This document shows, piece after piece, positions 22,743-30,635 of a stretch of DNA of 33,497 bases. The position numbers were made by a program, and so were the translations under genes. This DNA comes from Streptomyces sp. 130 (GTDB taxonomy: Bacteria; Actinomycetota; Actinomycetes; Streptomycetales; Streptomycetaceae), in the NCBI RefSeq assembly GCF_007096885.1, contig NZ_VJNO01000058.1:1-33497 (forward strand), read 5' to 3'. Numbering within the stretch: the first letter of the stretch is position 1; each line of letters begins with the position of its first letter. Under the pieces are notes generated by a model. The model was not told the origin of the DNA. It worked only from the letters and a program-made list of their open reading frames with translations, and did no database searches.

Positions 22743-22793
22743 CGGCGCGCGACGGCCCCCCGCCCCGGGGGAACGGGAGGCCGTCGCGCGCCG
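22743..22793. terminator. 15-bp perfect hairpin between convergent genes
   Basis: CGGCGCGCGACGGCC (22743-22757) pairs with GGCCGTCGCGCGCCG (22779-22793). The 21-nt loop contains a C/G stretch that can also fold on itself. It separates the YbdK ligase (plus) from the decarboxylase operon (minus) and can end both transcripts. Confidence 0.75.
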
Positions 22794-22798
22794 GGCGC

Positions 22799-24271
22799 TC
22801 AGCAGTCCGCGCAGACCCGCACGGTGTGCAGCTCGGGGTCCGCCGGGTCCGGCAGGTTCATCCCCGCCTCCAGACCGGTCAGGAGATAGCGCAGCACCGG
22901 CTCGGTCAGCCGCTCACCGGGCAGCACCACCGGGATGCCCGGGGGGTACGGCGTGATCATCTCGGCGGCGACGCGCCCCACGGCCTGCTCCACCGGGACG
23001 TCCTCCGTCTCCGTGAAGTAGGCGTCGCGCGGCAGCGTCGCCTGGTCCATCCGCAGCTCCGGCGGTGCCGGAATCGCCACCTCCGGCCCCCGGGGCAGCG
23101 ACGGGGCCTGCCGGGCGAGGTCGCGCAGGGCCGTCATCAGGCGCTTCGCCGTCTCGGCGTCGTCGGCGTGGGTGAGCTGGGCGCTGACGCGCCGGTGGTC
23201 CATCAGATGCGCGTCCAGGTGGTGGTGTTCGCGCAGCCAGTCCGCCGCCCGGTAGCCGGAGACCCCGAGCTCCGCGATGTCGATGACCACCGGCAGCGGG
23301 TCGAACTCGGAGCCGGCGCCCGGACCGCAGAAGTCGTCGCGATCGTTGACGTGCATGCCGTCGATCGACTCGATCTCCTCGCGCACCGAGGCGGCGAGGC
23401 CGAGGGCGCGCGACATCAGCGTGTGCCCCTCCAGCACCATCTGGCGCCGCCAGCCGTCCATGCCCGCGTACAGCAGGACGGAAGGGCTCGTCGTCCCCAG
23501 CAGGTCGGCCCGGGAGGCCAGTGTGTCGTGGTCGATCAGGTCGCCCCGCAGGTGGAACACCGACCCCTGCTCCAGGCCGCTGCCCATCTTGTGGATGCTG
23601 GTCACGCAGACGTCCGCGCCGGCGTCCATCGCCCAGGTCGGCAGGTCCGGATGGAACGGCAGATGCGCGCCCCACGCCTCGTCGACCACGAGCGGACGGG
23701 AGCGCCGGTGGCACACCTCGGCGATGGCCCGCAGATCCGCCGCCACGCCGTACGGCGTGGGGCTCGTGACCAGGGCGCCCTTCGCGTCCGGATGCTCCTC
23801 GAACGCCCGCTCGTACGCCTGCGCGGACGGTGGATGCGCGAGGTGGCGTTCGGTGTCCCACTGCGGCTCGACCCACACCGGCCGGATGCCGGAGAGGATG
23901 AGCCCGGAGATCACCGCCTTGTGGGCGTCCCGCCCCACCAGGAGCTTCTGGCCGTGCGCGGCGACGCTCAGCATCGCCGCCTTGACCGACAGGGAGCTGC
24001 CGCACGTCGAGAAGAACGCGTGCTCCGCGTGCACGGCGTCGGCCATCAGGACCTCCGCGCGCTGCAGCACCCCGGACTTCATCCGTCGGTCGTCCAGCCC
24101 GCCGCTGGCCAGGACGTCGCCGAGGAACACGGCGTCGCCCAGCACGGCCCTGACCTCCGGCGCCGCGCCCCGGGCCTGCTTGTGTCCCGGGGGCGTGAAC
24201 CCCAGCTCACCCCGCTGCCGGTAGGCGGCCAGGGCGTCGAGAACGGGTGCTTCCTGATGATTCTTCGGCAT
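22799..24271 (-). CDS. Orn/Lys/Arg-type PLP decarboxylase
   Basis: The 490-aa protein is a fold-type I PLP enzyme of the Orn/Lys/Arg decarboxylase family (short form, without the wing domain of the large E. coli enzymes). It begins with LGFTPPGHKQ, then FFSTCGSSLSVKAAM (PLP phosphate region), VVDEAWGAHLPF (197-208, PLP-ring Asp) and the Schiff-base lysine Lys228 in TSIHKMGSG. The C-terminal ITPYPPGIPVVLPGERL is the conserved OKR-DC C-terminal motif. The likely product is a polyamine or cadaverine-type amine. The ATG at 24271 has GGGAAGG 8 nt upstream. It follows the SDR gene by 49 nt and is the last gene of the P450-SDR-decarboxylase unit, ending at the shared hairpin. Confidence 0.88.
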   Translation of the reverse strand: MPKNHQEAPVLDALAAYRQRGELGFTPPGHKQARGAAPEVRAVLGDAVFLGDVLASGGLDDRRMKSGVLQRAEVLMADAVHAEHAFFSTCGSSLSVKAAMLSVAAHGQKLLVGRDAHKAVISGLILSGIRPVWVEPQWDTERHLAHPPSAQAYERAFEEHPDAKGALVTSPTPYGVAADLRAIAEVCHRRSRPLVVDEAWGAHLPFHPDLPTWAMDAGADVCVTSIHKMGSGLEQGSVFHLRGDLIDHDTLASRADLLGTTSPSVLLYAGMDGWRRQMVLEGHTLMSRALGLAASVREEIESIDGMHVNDRDDFCGPGAGSEFDPLPVVIDIAELGVSGYRAADWLREHHHLDAHLMDHRRVSAQLTHADDAETAKRLMTALRDLARQAPSLPRGPEVAIPAPPELRMDQATLPRDAYFTETEDVPVEQAVGRVAAEMITPYPPGIPVVLPGERLTEPVLRYLLTGLEAGMNLPDPADPELHTVRVCADC

Positions 24272-24320
24272 GTCCGCCGCCTTCCCGTCGTCCACCCCGT
24301 CAATCCGTACGCCGTACGTC

Positions 24321-25202
24321 CTAGGGGAGCGGCGTGCCGCCGGTCGCGTTGACGATCTCCCCGGTGATGTAACTCGCGTTGCCGGAGGCGAGGAACACGT
24401 ACGCCGGAGCCATCTCGGCGGGCTGGGCGGGCCGCCCCAGCGGGCTCTGCTTCCCGAACTCCTTCGTGTCCGGCAGCGTCGCCGGGATCAGCGGCGTCCA
24501 CACCGGGCCGGGCGCCACGGCGTTCACCCGGATGCCGTCGGACGCCAGCATCTGGGCCAGGCCCTGGGTGAACGTCACGATGGCGCCCTTGGTCATGGCG
24601 TAGTCCAGCAGGTGCGGACTCGGCTTGTACGCCTGCACCGACGTGGTGTTGATGATCGACCCGCCCGCCGGGATGTGCGGCAGGGCCATCTTGCACAGCC
24701 AGAACATCCCGTACAGGTTGGTCCGCAGCACCCGGTCGAACTGCTCCGTGGAGATCGCGGAGATCCCGTCGGGCTGTGCCATCTGGTACGCGGCGTTGTT
24801 GACGAGGACGTCGATGCGCCCGAACTCCTGAACGGCGCTGCCGATCAGCGCACGGCACTGCTTCTCGTCCCGGATGTCGCACGCCTCGGTCAGCGCCCGC
24901 CGGCCCGCCTCCTCGACCAGCCGGGCCGTCTCCCGGGCCTCGTCCTCCTCGGTGTCGAGGTGGGTGATCAGCACGTCCGCCCCCTCGCGGGCGAACGCCA
25001 GCGCGACGGCGCGGCCGATACCGGAGTCGCCCCCCGTCACCACGGCCTTGCGGTCCTTCAGGAGCCCATGGCCCCGGTAGGAGTCCTCGCCGTGGTCGGG
25101 CGGCGGGTCCATCGGCCCGGTCCAGCCGGGGTGTTCCTGTCCCTGCTGCGGGAAGTCGGGCTTCGGGAAGCGCTCGGTGGGGTCCTGGCCGGGTGTGCTC
25201 AT
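24321..25202 (-). CDS. Short-chain dehydrogenase/reductase, YdaD/YghA-like extended form
   Basis: The 293-aa protein has a 50-residue N-terminal Pro/Gly-rich extension typical of stress-type SDRs (YdaD/YghA group). The Rossmann motif TGGDSGIG is at 56-63, NNAA at 135-138, and the catalytic triad is Ser188, Tyr201 and Lys205 (NTTSVQAYK, DYAMTKGA). The C-terminus AYVFLASGNASYITGEIVNATGG is the standard SDR end. It reduces or oxidises a carbonyl/alcohol with NAD(P)H; the substrate is unknown. B. subtilis YdaD is a SigB-controlled general stress protein, which fits the neighbours here. ATG 25202 has GAAGAAGG upstream. It lies 41 nt after the P450 gene and 49 nt before the decarboxylase. Confidence 0.9.
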   Translation of the reverse strand: MSTPGQDPTERFPKPDFPQQGQEHPGWTGPMDPPPDHGEDSYRGHGLLKDRKAVVTGGDSGIGRAVALAFAREGADVLITHLDTEEDEARETARLVEEAGRRALTEACDIRDEKQCRALIGSAVQEFGRIDVLVNNAAYQMAQPDGISAISTEQFDRVLRTNLYGMFWLCKMALPHIPAGGSIINTTSVQAYKPSPHLLDYAMTKGAIVTFTQGLAQMLASDGIRVNAVAPGPVWTPLIPATLPDTKEFGKQSPLGRPAQPAEMAPAYVFLASGNASYITGEIVNATGGTPLP

Positions 25203-25243
25203 GGTGCCTTCTTCCGTTACTGGTCGTGAGGGGCGGACCGGGG

Positions 25244-26473
25244 TCACCGGACGCCCGTGATGACGAATCCGCTCCGGGGCGCCGTCGGGACGCGGTGGAG
25301 CGGGATGGAGAGGTCCTGCTCCGGCACCCGGTACGCGAGGCCGGACAGCAGCACCGCGAGGGCGGACAGCAGGGCCAGGGTGATGTCCTCGCCCGGGCAG
25401 CGGTGCCCCGTCGCCGGGTCCCCGCCGCCCTGCGGGACCAGCTCGTCGGGGCGCACCGGGGTGCCGTGGAAACGCGCGGGGTCGAAGACATAGGGCCGGG
25501 GCCACAGGTCCGGGTCGTGGTTCTGGCCGTACAGGTCGAGGAGCACCAGCGTCCCCGGCCGGATCGTGCGGCCCTCCCATTCGAGCCGGTCCGCCGCCAG
25601 CCCGCCGACGAACGGGGCGAACGGGTAGAAGCGGCGGACCTCCTGCGCGAAGGCGAGGGCGTAGCCGGGGTCGCCGCCGCGGAGCGCCGCCCGGTGCTCC
25701 GGCCACCGGTGCAGGGCGTGCGCCGCGAACGCGGTGAACCAGCTGACCGCGACGGTCGGGCGCAGGATGTTGAGCACCTCGACCGCCGCCGTACGGGGAT
25801 CGAGCGGCGCACCGCCGGCATCGCGATGGTGCACGACGGTACGGAACGGGGTGGCGCCCGCCCCGTGTGCGGCCCCCGTGCCGCCGTCGGCGCGTTCCCG
25901 CTGCACCAGGCGGGCCAGACGCCTCTCCTGCCGGCGCCGGGCGGCACGGGCGCGCAACTGCCGGGGCCCGGCCGACGCGAACCCGTCCACCATGGCCACC
26001 AGGTCGCGTGCCACGCCGTCCGCCTCGCCCTCCGGCAGCGGCACTCCCGCCCACGCGTGCACGGCGCGGGTGAGCACCCCGGCCACCTCGTCGAACAGCA
26101 CGACCCGGTCCCGGTCCGCCCACCCGGCCACGGCGTCCTTCCACTCCAGGGCGACCCGGTCCGTCAGGGCCCGTACGCCCTCCGGGTCCTTCAGCACATG
26201 GAGGAACATGCCCTTGCGCACCCGGTGCGGCTCACCGTCCAGGGTGTGGACCGCCCCCTGGCCGAACAGGGTGTCGATGACCGGTTCGGGCAGCGCCCCA
26301 TGGCGGTGGACGTGGTCCTCGTCGTAGAAGAAGCGGACGGCGTGCGGACCGTGCAGCGCGATGACCCGCTTGCCGAGCAGACGGGTGCGGACCGGCGCCC
26401 CGCCGGTCCGCCGGCGGCGGTCGGGCAGCCACGCGTAACCCTGGAGCAGGAGGGACAGGGTGCTGTCGGCCAT
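25244..26473 (-). CDS. Cytochrome P450 of the CYP152 fatty-acid peroxygenase type
   Basis: The 409-aa P450 has the haem-binding loop QGGGDPATGHRCPGEDITLA with Cys359, as in CYP152 enzymes (P450-SPalpha, BSbeta/YbdT). The I-helix contains Arg238-Pro239 (VLNILRPTVA) instead of the acid-alcohol pair of ordinary P450s; in CYP152 this Arg pairs with the fatty-acid carboxylate. An ExxR motif is at 278-281 (EVRR). Such enzymes use hydrogen peroxide directly to alpha/beta-hydroxylate or decarboxylate fatty acids, with no reductase partner. ATG 26473 has GGAG 5 nt upstream; longer upstream readings are shadow frame. It heads the operon with the SDR and the decarboxylase. The next plus-strand gene is divergent. 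Confidence 0.88.
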   Translation of the reverse strand: MADSTLSLLLQGYAWLPDRRRRTGGAPVRTRLLGKRVIALHGPHAVRFFYDEDHVHRHGALPEPVIDTLFGQGAVHTLDGEPHRVRKGMFLHVLKDPEGVRALTDRVALEWKDAVAGWADRDRVVLFDEVAGVLTRAVHAWAGVPLPEGEADGVARDLVAMVDGFASAGPRQLRARAARRRQERRLARLVQRERADGGTGAAHGAGATPFRTVVHHRDAGGAPLDPRTAAVEVLNILRPTVAVSWFTAFAAHALHRWPEHRAALRGGDPGYALAFAQEVRRFYPFAPFVGGLAADRLEWEGRTIRPGTLVLLDLYGQNHDPDLWPRPYVFDPARFHGTPVRPDELVPQGGGDPATGHRCPGEDITLALLSALAVLLSGLAYRVPEQDLSIPLHRVPTAPRSGFVITGVR

Positions 26474-26841
26474 GAGCTCTCCGTAGAACAGAACGGGGTG
26501 CGTGCGCAGGCGGGCGGGCGCGTCGGCGCCCCGCCCGTCGATCCTCGGCGCACCGGGACCGGCGCGCGACTCGGAGTCCGCTGGACGGCGCTGCGGCTGT
26601 GGTCCCAACCGGCAGCGCCTGCTCCCGCGTACGCCGGGAGCCTGGCCAGGCGGGTACCCGAGCCGCCGGGGGCCATGCGGGCGGGGCCGGGGCTTTTCGC
26701 GCAGCCCGGCCGACCTGCCCGGACCGGCTCGCTCCGGATTGAAGCGGGCATTCCGGTTGAACCCGGATTCCGTGGGAACCCGTCGCACGGAACGGCTGTG
26801 CGGGCACGCCCGCGGGACGACCCGGGAGGAACCGAGGAGAT
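26474..26841. other. 368-nt divergent regulatory region between P450 and csbD-like genes
   Basis: No gene is seen here. On the plus strand it holds a SigB-type promoter-like sequence (26755-26779) and an inverted repeat TCCGG-TTGAAC-CCGGA (26752-26767) over its -35 element. It also holds a GGGTACCC palindrome (26652-26659) that could serve as a -10 on the minus strand, with only a poor GCAT -35 15 nt away. The P450 leader would then be about 170 nt. Confidence 0.5.
26755..26779 (+). promoter_or_regulatory. SigB-type promoter-like sequence for the csbD-like operon
   Basis: GGTT (26755-26758), 15 nt, then GGGAAC (26774-26779). It differs from Streptomyces GGGTAC only at the T/A position, which also varies in Bacillus SigB (GGGWAW). 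Predicted start near 26786 gives a leader of about 55 nt. CsbD in B. subtilis is itself SigB-controlled. Confidence 0.45.
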
Positions 26842-27021
26842 ATGGGACGGCATGCCGAAATCGTCCGCGCCCTGGCCATGAGGGCGAAGGCGGCGAAGCT
26901 CAAGTCGGACGGCGCCGCGCTGGGAGACCAGAGCCTGAAGGCGGAGGGGCGCCGGCGCGAGACCGCGGGACGGATCGCCCAGGCCGAGGCGAAGGCGGTA
27001 CGGCGCGAGGCCCGCCACTGA
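26842..27021 (+). CDS. CsbD-like small stress protein, 59 aa
   Basis: This short gene reads MGRHAEIVRALAMRAKAAKL..., followed by SDGAALGDQSLKAEGRRRET and a C-terminal AEAKAVRREARH. The GD-x-SLKAEG-x6-G pattern resembles CsbD-family stress proteins, whose usual form carries GD/GN, then LxAEGK and a KGKV stretch. It is highly basic, rich in Ala, Lys and Arg, and predicted to be helical. The ATG at 26842 has GAGGAG 2 nt before a TAT and a further GGAGG upstream. It is the first gene of a plus-strand operon; the dehydrogenase follows after 40 nt. The CsbD call rests on pattern only. Confidence 0.6.
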   Translation: MGRHAEIVRALAMRAKAAKLKSDGAALGDQSLKAEGRRRETAGRIAQAEAKAVRREARH

Positions 27022-27061
27022 ACGGCGGCACGACCGCCACCCGACAGCGAGGAGTTCACTC

Positions 27062-28252
27062 ATGCGTGCACTGACCTGGCAAGGAAAGCGCGACGTCCGC
27101 GTCGAGACCGTCCCCGATCCGGTCATCCAGGACCCGACCGACATCATCATCCGGGTCACTTCGACGGGCATCTGCGGATCGGACCTCCATCTGTACGAAG
27201 TGCTCGGCCCCTACCTCGATCCCGGCGACATCCTCGGCCACGAGCCGATGGGAGTCGTGGAGGTGACGGGCCCCGAGGTGACCGCCGTCTCGCGCGGCGA
27301 CCGGGTCGTCGTCCCGTTCAACGTCTCCTGCGGCACCTGCTTCATGTGCGGCCAGGGCCTGCACTCCCAGTGCGAGACCACCCAGGTCAGGGAGTACGGC
27401 ACCGGCGCCTCGCTCTTCGGCTACACCAAGCTCTACGGGCAGGTGCCGGGCGGACAGGCGGAGCTGCTGCGGGTGCCGTTCGGCAACACCCTGCCCATCA
27501 AGGTCCCCGAGGGGCCGTCGGACGACCGGTTCGTCTACCTGTCCGACGTGCTGCCCACCGCCTGGCAGGCCGTCGAGTACGCGGCGATCCCGCCCGGCGG
27601 CAGCGTCACCGTCCTCGGTCTCGGACCGATCGGCGACATGGCCGCCCGCATCGCACTGCACCGGGGCGCCGGCCTGGTCATCGGCGTGGACCTGGTCCCC
27701 GAACGCCTCGCCCGCTCCGCCGCGCGCGGCGTCCAGACCCTCGACCTGGGCCGCTACGGCAAGGACCTGCCGGACGCGGTCCGCGACCTCACCGGCGGAC
27801 GGGGCACCGACGCGGTGATCGACGCCGTCGGCATGGAGGCCCACGCCATCGGGGCGCCGCTCGGCAAGGCGGGCCAATGGGCCACCGGGCTGCTCCCGGA
27901 CGCGGCGGCCCGCAAGCTCATGGAACGCGCCGGCGTCGACCGCCTCACCGCCCTGCTGACCGCCATCGACGTGGTCCGCCGGGGCGGCACCGTCTCCGTC
28001 TCCGGCGTCTACGGGGGATCGGTCGACCCGCTGCCCCTGCTCACCATGTTCGACAAGCAGATCCAGCTGCGCATGGGGCAGGCGAACGTCAAGCGCTGGG
28101 TGCCCGACATCCTGCCGCTGCTCGTGGACGAGGACCCGCTGGGCGTCGACGGCTTCGCCACGCACCACCTGCCGCTGGAGGACGGTCCCAAGGCGTACGA
28201 GACCTTCCAGGCGAAGGCCGACGGCATGGTCAAGACGCTGCTGCGGCCCTGA
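27062..28252 (+). CDS. Zinc-dependent alcohol dehydrogenase (medium-chain)
   Basis: The 396-aa protein is a medium-chain dehydrogenase/reductase. Catalytic zinc ligands are Cys38 (TGICGSD) and His60/Glu61 (GHEPMGVV). The structural zinc lobe is Cys90, Cys93, Cys96 and Cys104 (SCGTCFMCGQGLHSQC). The Rossmann fold follows at VTVLGLGPIGDMAARIA. Length and the C-terminal QANVKRWVPDILPLL are those of the glutathione-independent formaldehyde dehydrogenase/threonine dehydrogenase-like group of actinomycetes. The substrate is not established. ATG 27062 has GAGGAG 7 nt upstream. Second gene of the operon, 29 nt before the epimerase. Confidence 0.9.
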   Translation: MRALTWQGKRDVRVETVPDPVIQDPTDIIIRVTSTGICGSDLHLYEVLGPYLDPGDILGHEPMGVVEVTGPEVTAVSRGDRVVVPFNVSCGTCFMCGQGLHSQCETTQVREYGTGASLFGYTKLYGQVPGGQAELLRVPFGNTLPIKVPEGPSDDRFVYLSDVLPTAWQAVEYAAIPPGGSVTVLGLGPIGDMAARIALHRGAGLVIGVDLVPERLARSAARGVQTLDLGRYGKDLPDAVRDLTGGRGTDAVIDAVGMEAHAIGAPLGKAGQWATGLLPDAAARKLMERAGVDRLTALLTAIDVVRRGGTVSVSGVYGGSVDPLPLLTMFDKQIQLRMGQANVKRWVPDILPLLVDEDPLGVDGFATHHLPLEDGPKAYETFQAKADGMVKTLLRP

Positions 28253-28281
28253 GCCGCGACGTCGCGACGGAGGGATTCACT

Positions 28282-29319
28282 GTGAACGCATCGCAAGGGC
28301 CGCGGGTCGTCGTCACGGGCGCCACCGGCAACGTGGGCACGAGCCTCGTCCGGGCCCTCTCCGAGGACCCGGACGTCGGGTCGGTCCTGGGCCTCGCCCG
28401 GCGGCTGCCCGACCTCACCCTGCCCGGTGTCGAGTGGGGGAGGGTCGACCTCTCCCGCCCGGACAGCGCCCGCACACTCGCGTCCCTGCTGACGGGCGCG
28501 GACGCCGTCGTCCACCTGGCCTGGCGGTTCCAGCCCACCCACGACCCCGTCGTCACCTGGCGCAGCAACGTCGAGGGCTCCCTGCGCGTCTTCGACGCGG
28601 TGCGCGCGGCCGGGGTCCCGGCACTGGTCCACGCCTCGTCGGTGGGCGCCTACTCACCCGGGCCGAAGCGGGAGCCCGGAGTGGACGAACAGTGGCCCAC
28701 CCACGGCTGGCCGGACGCCGCCTACTGCCGGGAGAAGGCGTATCTGGAACGGGCCCTGGACGCCTTCGAGCTGCGCCACCCGCGGATCCGGGTGGTACGG
28801 ATGCGGCCCGGCTTCCTCTTCAAGGAGACGGCCGCCCCCGAGCAGCGGCGCATCTTCGGCGGCAAGTACCTCCCCGGCGTGCTCCTCCGCCCCGACCTGC
28901 TCCCCTTCGTGCCGGACCTGGAAGGGCTGAGGTTCCAGGTGCTGCACACGGACGACGCGGCCGAGGCGTACCGGCTCGCCGTACTCGGCGACGTACGCGG
29001 CCCCTTCAACCTGGCCGCCGACACCGTCACCGACGCCCGCTCCCTCGGCGCCCTCCTCGACGCGCGCGTGGTGCGCGCGCCCGTGCCGCTCGTACGCGGC
29101 GCGCTGGCGACCGCCTGGCACGCCCGGGCGGTCCCGGCGTCGCCCCACCTCTTCGACGCCGTGCTGCGCCTGCCCGTCATGGACTGCGGCCGGGCGCACC
29201 GGGAGCTGGGCTGGCGGCCCCGCTACTCGGCGTCCGAGGCGCTGACCGCGTTCCTGCGCGGCGTCGTACGCGGCACCGGCGAGGAGACCGCCCCGCTGAC
29301 CGGGAGCCGGTGGAGCTGA
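28282..29319 (+). CDS. NAD-dependent epimerase/dehydratase family protein
   Basis: The 345-aa protein starts at GTG 28282 with GGAGGG 8 nt upstream. The NAD-binding TGATGNVG is at residues 12-19. The catalytic pair is Tyr148 and Lys152 (YCREK), with an active-site Ser at 119/120 (HASSVGAYS). HLAWRFQPTHDP and RMRPGFLFK match atypical extended SDRs, which include sugar-nucleotide epimerases and other carbonyl-modifying enzymes. Sugar-nucleotide use is not certain because the YxxxK subtype is shared. It overlaps the udgX start by 1 nt (TGATG), so it is translationally coupled to that gene. Confidence 0.85.
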   Translation: MNASQGPRVVVTGATGNVGTSLVRALSEDPDVGSVLGLARRLPDLTLPGVEWGRVDLSRPDSARTLASLLTGADAVVHLAWRFQPTHDPVVTWRSNVEGSLRVFDAVRAAGVPALVHASSVGAYSPGPKREPGVDEQWPTHGWPDAAYCREKAYLERALDAFELRHPRIRVVRMRPGFLFKETAAPEQRRIFGGKYLPGVLLRPDLLPFVPDLEGLRFQVLHTDDAAEAYRLAVLGDVRGPFNLAADTVTDARSLGALLDARVVRAPVPLVRGALATAWHARAVPASPHLFDAVLRLPVMDCGRAHRELGWRPRYSASEALTAFLRGVVRGTGEETAPLTGSRWS

Positions 29320-30002
29320 TGGGCGCCGACCGGGGGCGGGAGGGTGGCGCCCAGTCCTACCTGCCGTCGCGGGGCGGCGTGGCCGCGCTGCGCCGGGCGG
29401 CGGCGGACTGCCGGGGGTGCCCCCTGTACGAGAACGCCACGCAGACCGTCTTCGGGGACGGGCCCGCCCATGCCCGTACGGTCGTCGTCGGCGAGCAGCC
29501 CGGCGACCAGGAGGACCGCGCGGGCGAACCCTTCGTCGGGCCGGCCGGGCACCTGCTGCGCGAGGCGCTGGCCGAGGCGGAGGTCGACGAGCGGGAGGTG
29601 TACTTCACGAACGCCGTCAAGCACTTCAAGTTCACCTCGGCCGGTGAGGGCAAGCGCCGCATCCACAAGGCGCCCGGCCTGCGCGAGATGACGGCCTGCC
29701 GCCCCTGGCTCTCCGAGGAGCTGCGCCGGGTCGACCCCGAACTGGTGGTCGTCCTCGGGGCCACCGCGGGCAAGTCCGTGCTGGGCAACTCCTTCAAGGT
29801 CACCGAGAGCCGGGGCACGCTGCTGTACCTGCCCGTCACCGGCCTTCCCACGGCCGCCCGGGCCGCGCAGGAGGACGACGGCCCGGCCCGGGGCCTGGTC
29901 GCCACCGTGCACCCCTCCGCCGTACTGAGAGCGCCGGACAGGGCGCAGGCGTACCAGGGGCTCGGCGCCGACCTGCGCGTGGCCGCGCGGTTCCTGCGGT
30001 GA
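29319..30002 (+). CDS. udgX: UdgX-type uracil-DNA glycosylase (covalent uracil trapping)
   Basis: This 227-aa family-4-like uracil-DNA glycosylase belongs to the UdgX subgroup. The hallmark R-loop GKRRIHKAP is present with His116, the residue that in Mycobacterium smegmatis UdgX (H109) forms a covalent bond to the DNA abasic site. GEQPGDQEDRAGEPFVGPAG (58-77) is the uracil-binding and active-site region, and VATVHPSAVLR is the conserved C-terminal motif. Three cysteines are visible: Cys31 and Cys34 (CRGC) and Cys127 (TACRPWL). The usual fourth cluster ligand is not obvious, since the position after VDPELVVV reads LGATAG. Start ATG 29319 overlaps the preceding stop; GGAG lies 4 nt upstream. 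Placement among oxidoreductases is unusual. Confidence 0.88.
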   Translation: MGADRGREGGAQSYLPSRGGVAALRRAAADCRGCPLYENATQTVFGDGPAHARTVVVGEQPGDQEDRAGEPFVGPAGHLLREALAEAEVDEREVYFTNAVKHFKFTSAGEGKRRIHKAPGLREMTACRPWLSEELRRVDPELVVVLGATAGKSVLGNSFKVTESRGTLLYLPVTGLPTAARAAQEDDGPARGLVATVHPSAVLRAPDRAQAYQGLGADLRVAARFLR

Positions 30003-30006
30003 ACGG

Positions 30007-30606
30007 ATGACGGACATGACACAGGGCGACAATTCGCCGCGCATGCCCACGGATGCCACCATGGCAACCATGTCCCGCAAGGCGCTGATCGTCATCGACA
30101 TGATCAACCCGTACGACCACGAGGACGCCGACCGGCTCCTTCCCTCGGCCGAGCGGGCCGTGCCCGTCATCGCGGACATGCTGAAGACCGCCCGGGGCAG
30201 TGGTTCACTCGTGATCTACGCCAACGACAACTTCGGCGACTGGCGCTCCCACCACGGGGAGATCGTGGCGGCGGCCATGGCGGGCGCCCGCCCCGACCTG
30301 GTCGAGCCGCTGAAGCCCGACGAGAAGTCGCTCTTCGTCGTCAAGGCCCGGCACTCGATCTTCTACGAGACGCCCCTGCCGTACCTGCTCCACCAGCTGG
30401 ACGTCGACCACCTCGTCCTGACCGGCCAGGTGACGGAGCAGTGCATCCTCTACTCCGCGCTCGACGCGCACATCCGCCACATGGACCTGACCATTCCGCG
30501 CGACGGGGTGGCGCACATCCACCGCGACCTGGCCGACGCCGCCCTGCGGATGACCGAACGGAACATGGGCGCCCGGGTGTGCGCCGCCGAAGAGATCGAT
30601 CTGTGA
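30007..30606 (+). CDS. Isochorismatase-like cysteine hydrolase
   Basis: The 199-aa protein is a cysteine hydrolase of the isochorismatase/nicotinamidase superfamily. The catalytic triad is Asp31 (LIVIDMINPY), Lys113 (VVKARHSIF) and Cys146 (GQVTEQCILYSALDA), with the cis-peptide region before VTEQC. HIRHMDLTIPRDGVAHIH follows as usual. The true substrate is unknown. ATG 30007 is 4 nt after the udgX stop and was chosen for coupling; there is no clear ribosome binding site, and ATGs at 30016, 30061 and 30070 are alternatives. The last would place the first beta strand (RKALIVID) right at the start. Confidence 0.85.
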   Translation: MTDMTQGDNSPRMPTDATMATMSRKALIVIDMINPYDHEDADRLLPSAERAVPVIADMLKTARGSGSLVIYANDNFGDWRSHHGEIVAAAMAGARPDLVEPLKPDEKSLFVVKARHSIFYETPLPYLLHQLDVDHLVLTGQVTEQCILYSALDAHIRHMDLTIPRDGVAHIHRDLADAALRMTERNMGARVCAAEEIDL

Positions 30607-30635
30607 CACCACCCGGCCGGCCCGAAAGGATCGTG

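Noticed and set aside
22743..22793. CRISPR or phage attachment repeat at the long inverted repeat
   Set aside because: A single hairpin between convergent stops is explained as a terminator; no spacer array, integrase or direct repeat is present.
26652..26659. GGGTACCC palindrome as a firm promoter for the P450 operon
   Set aside because: The -35 candidate (GCAT) is poor and the leader would be about 170 nt; kept only as a note in the regulatory region.
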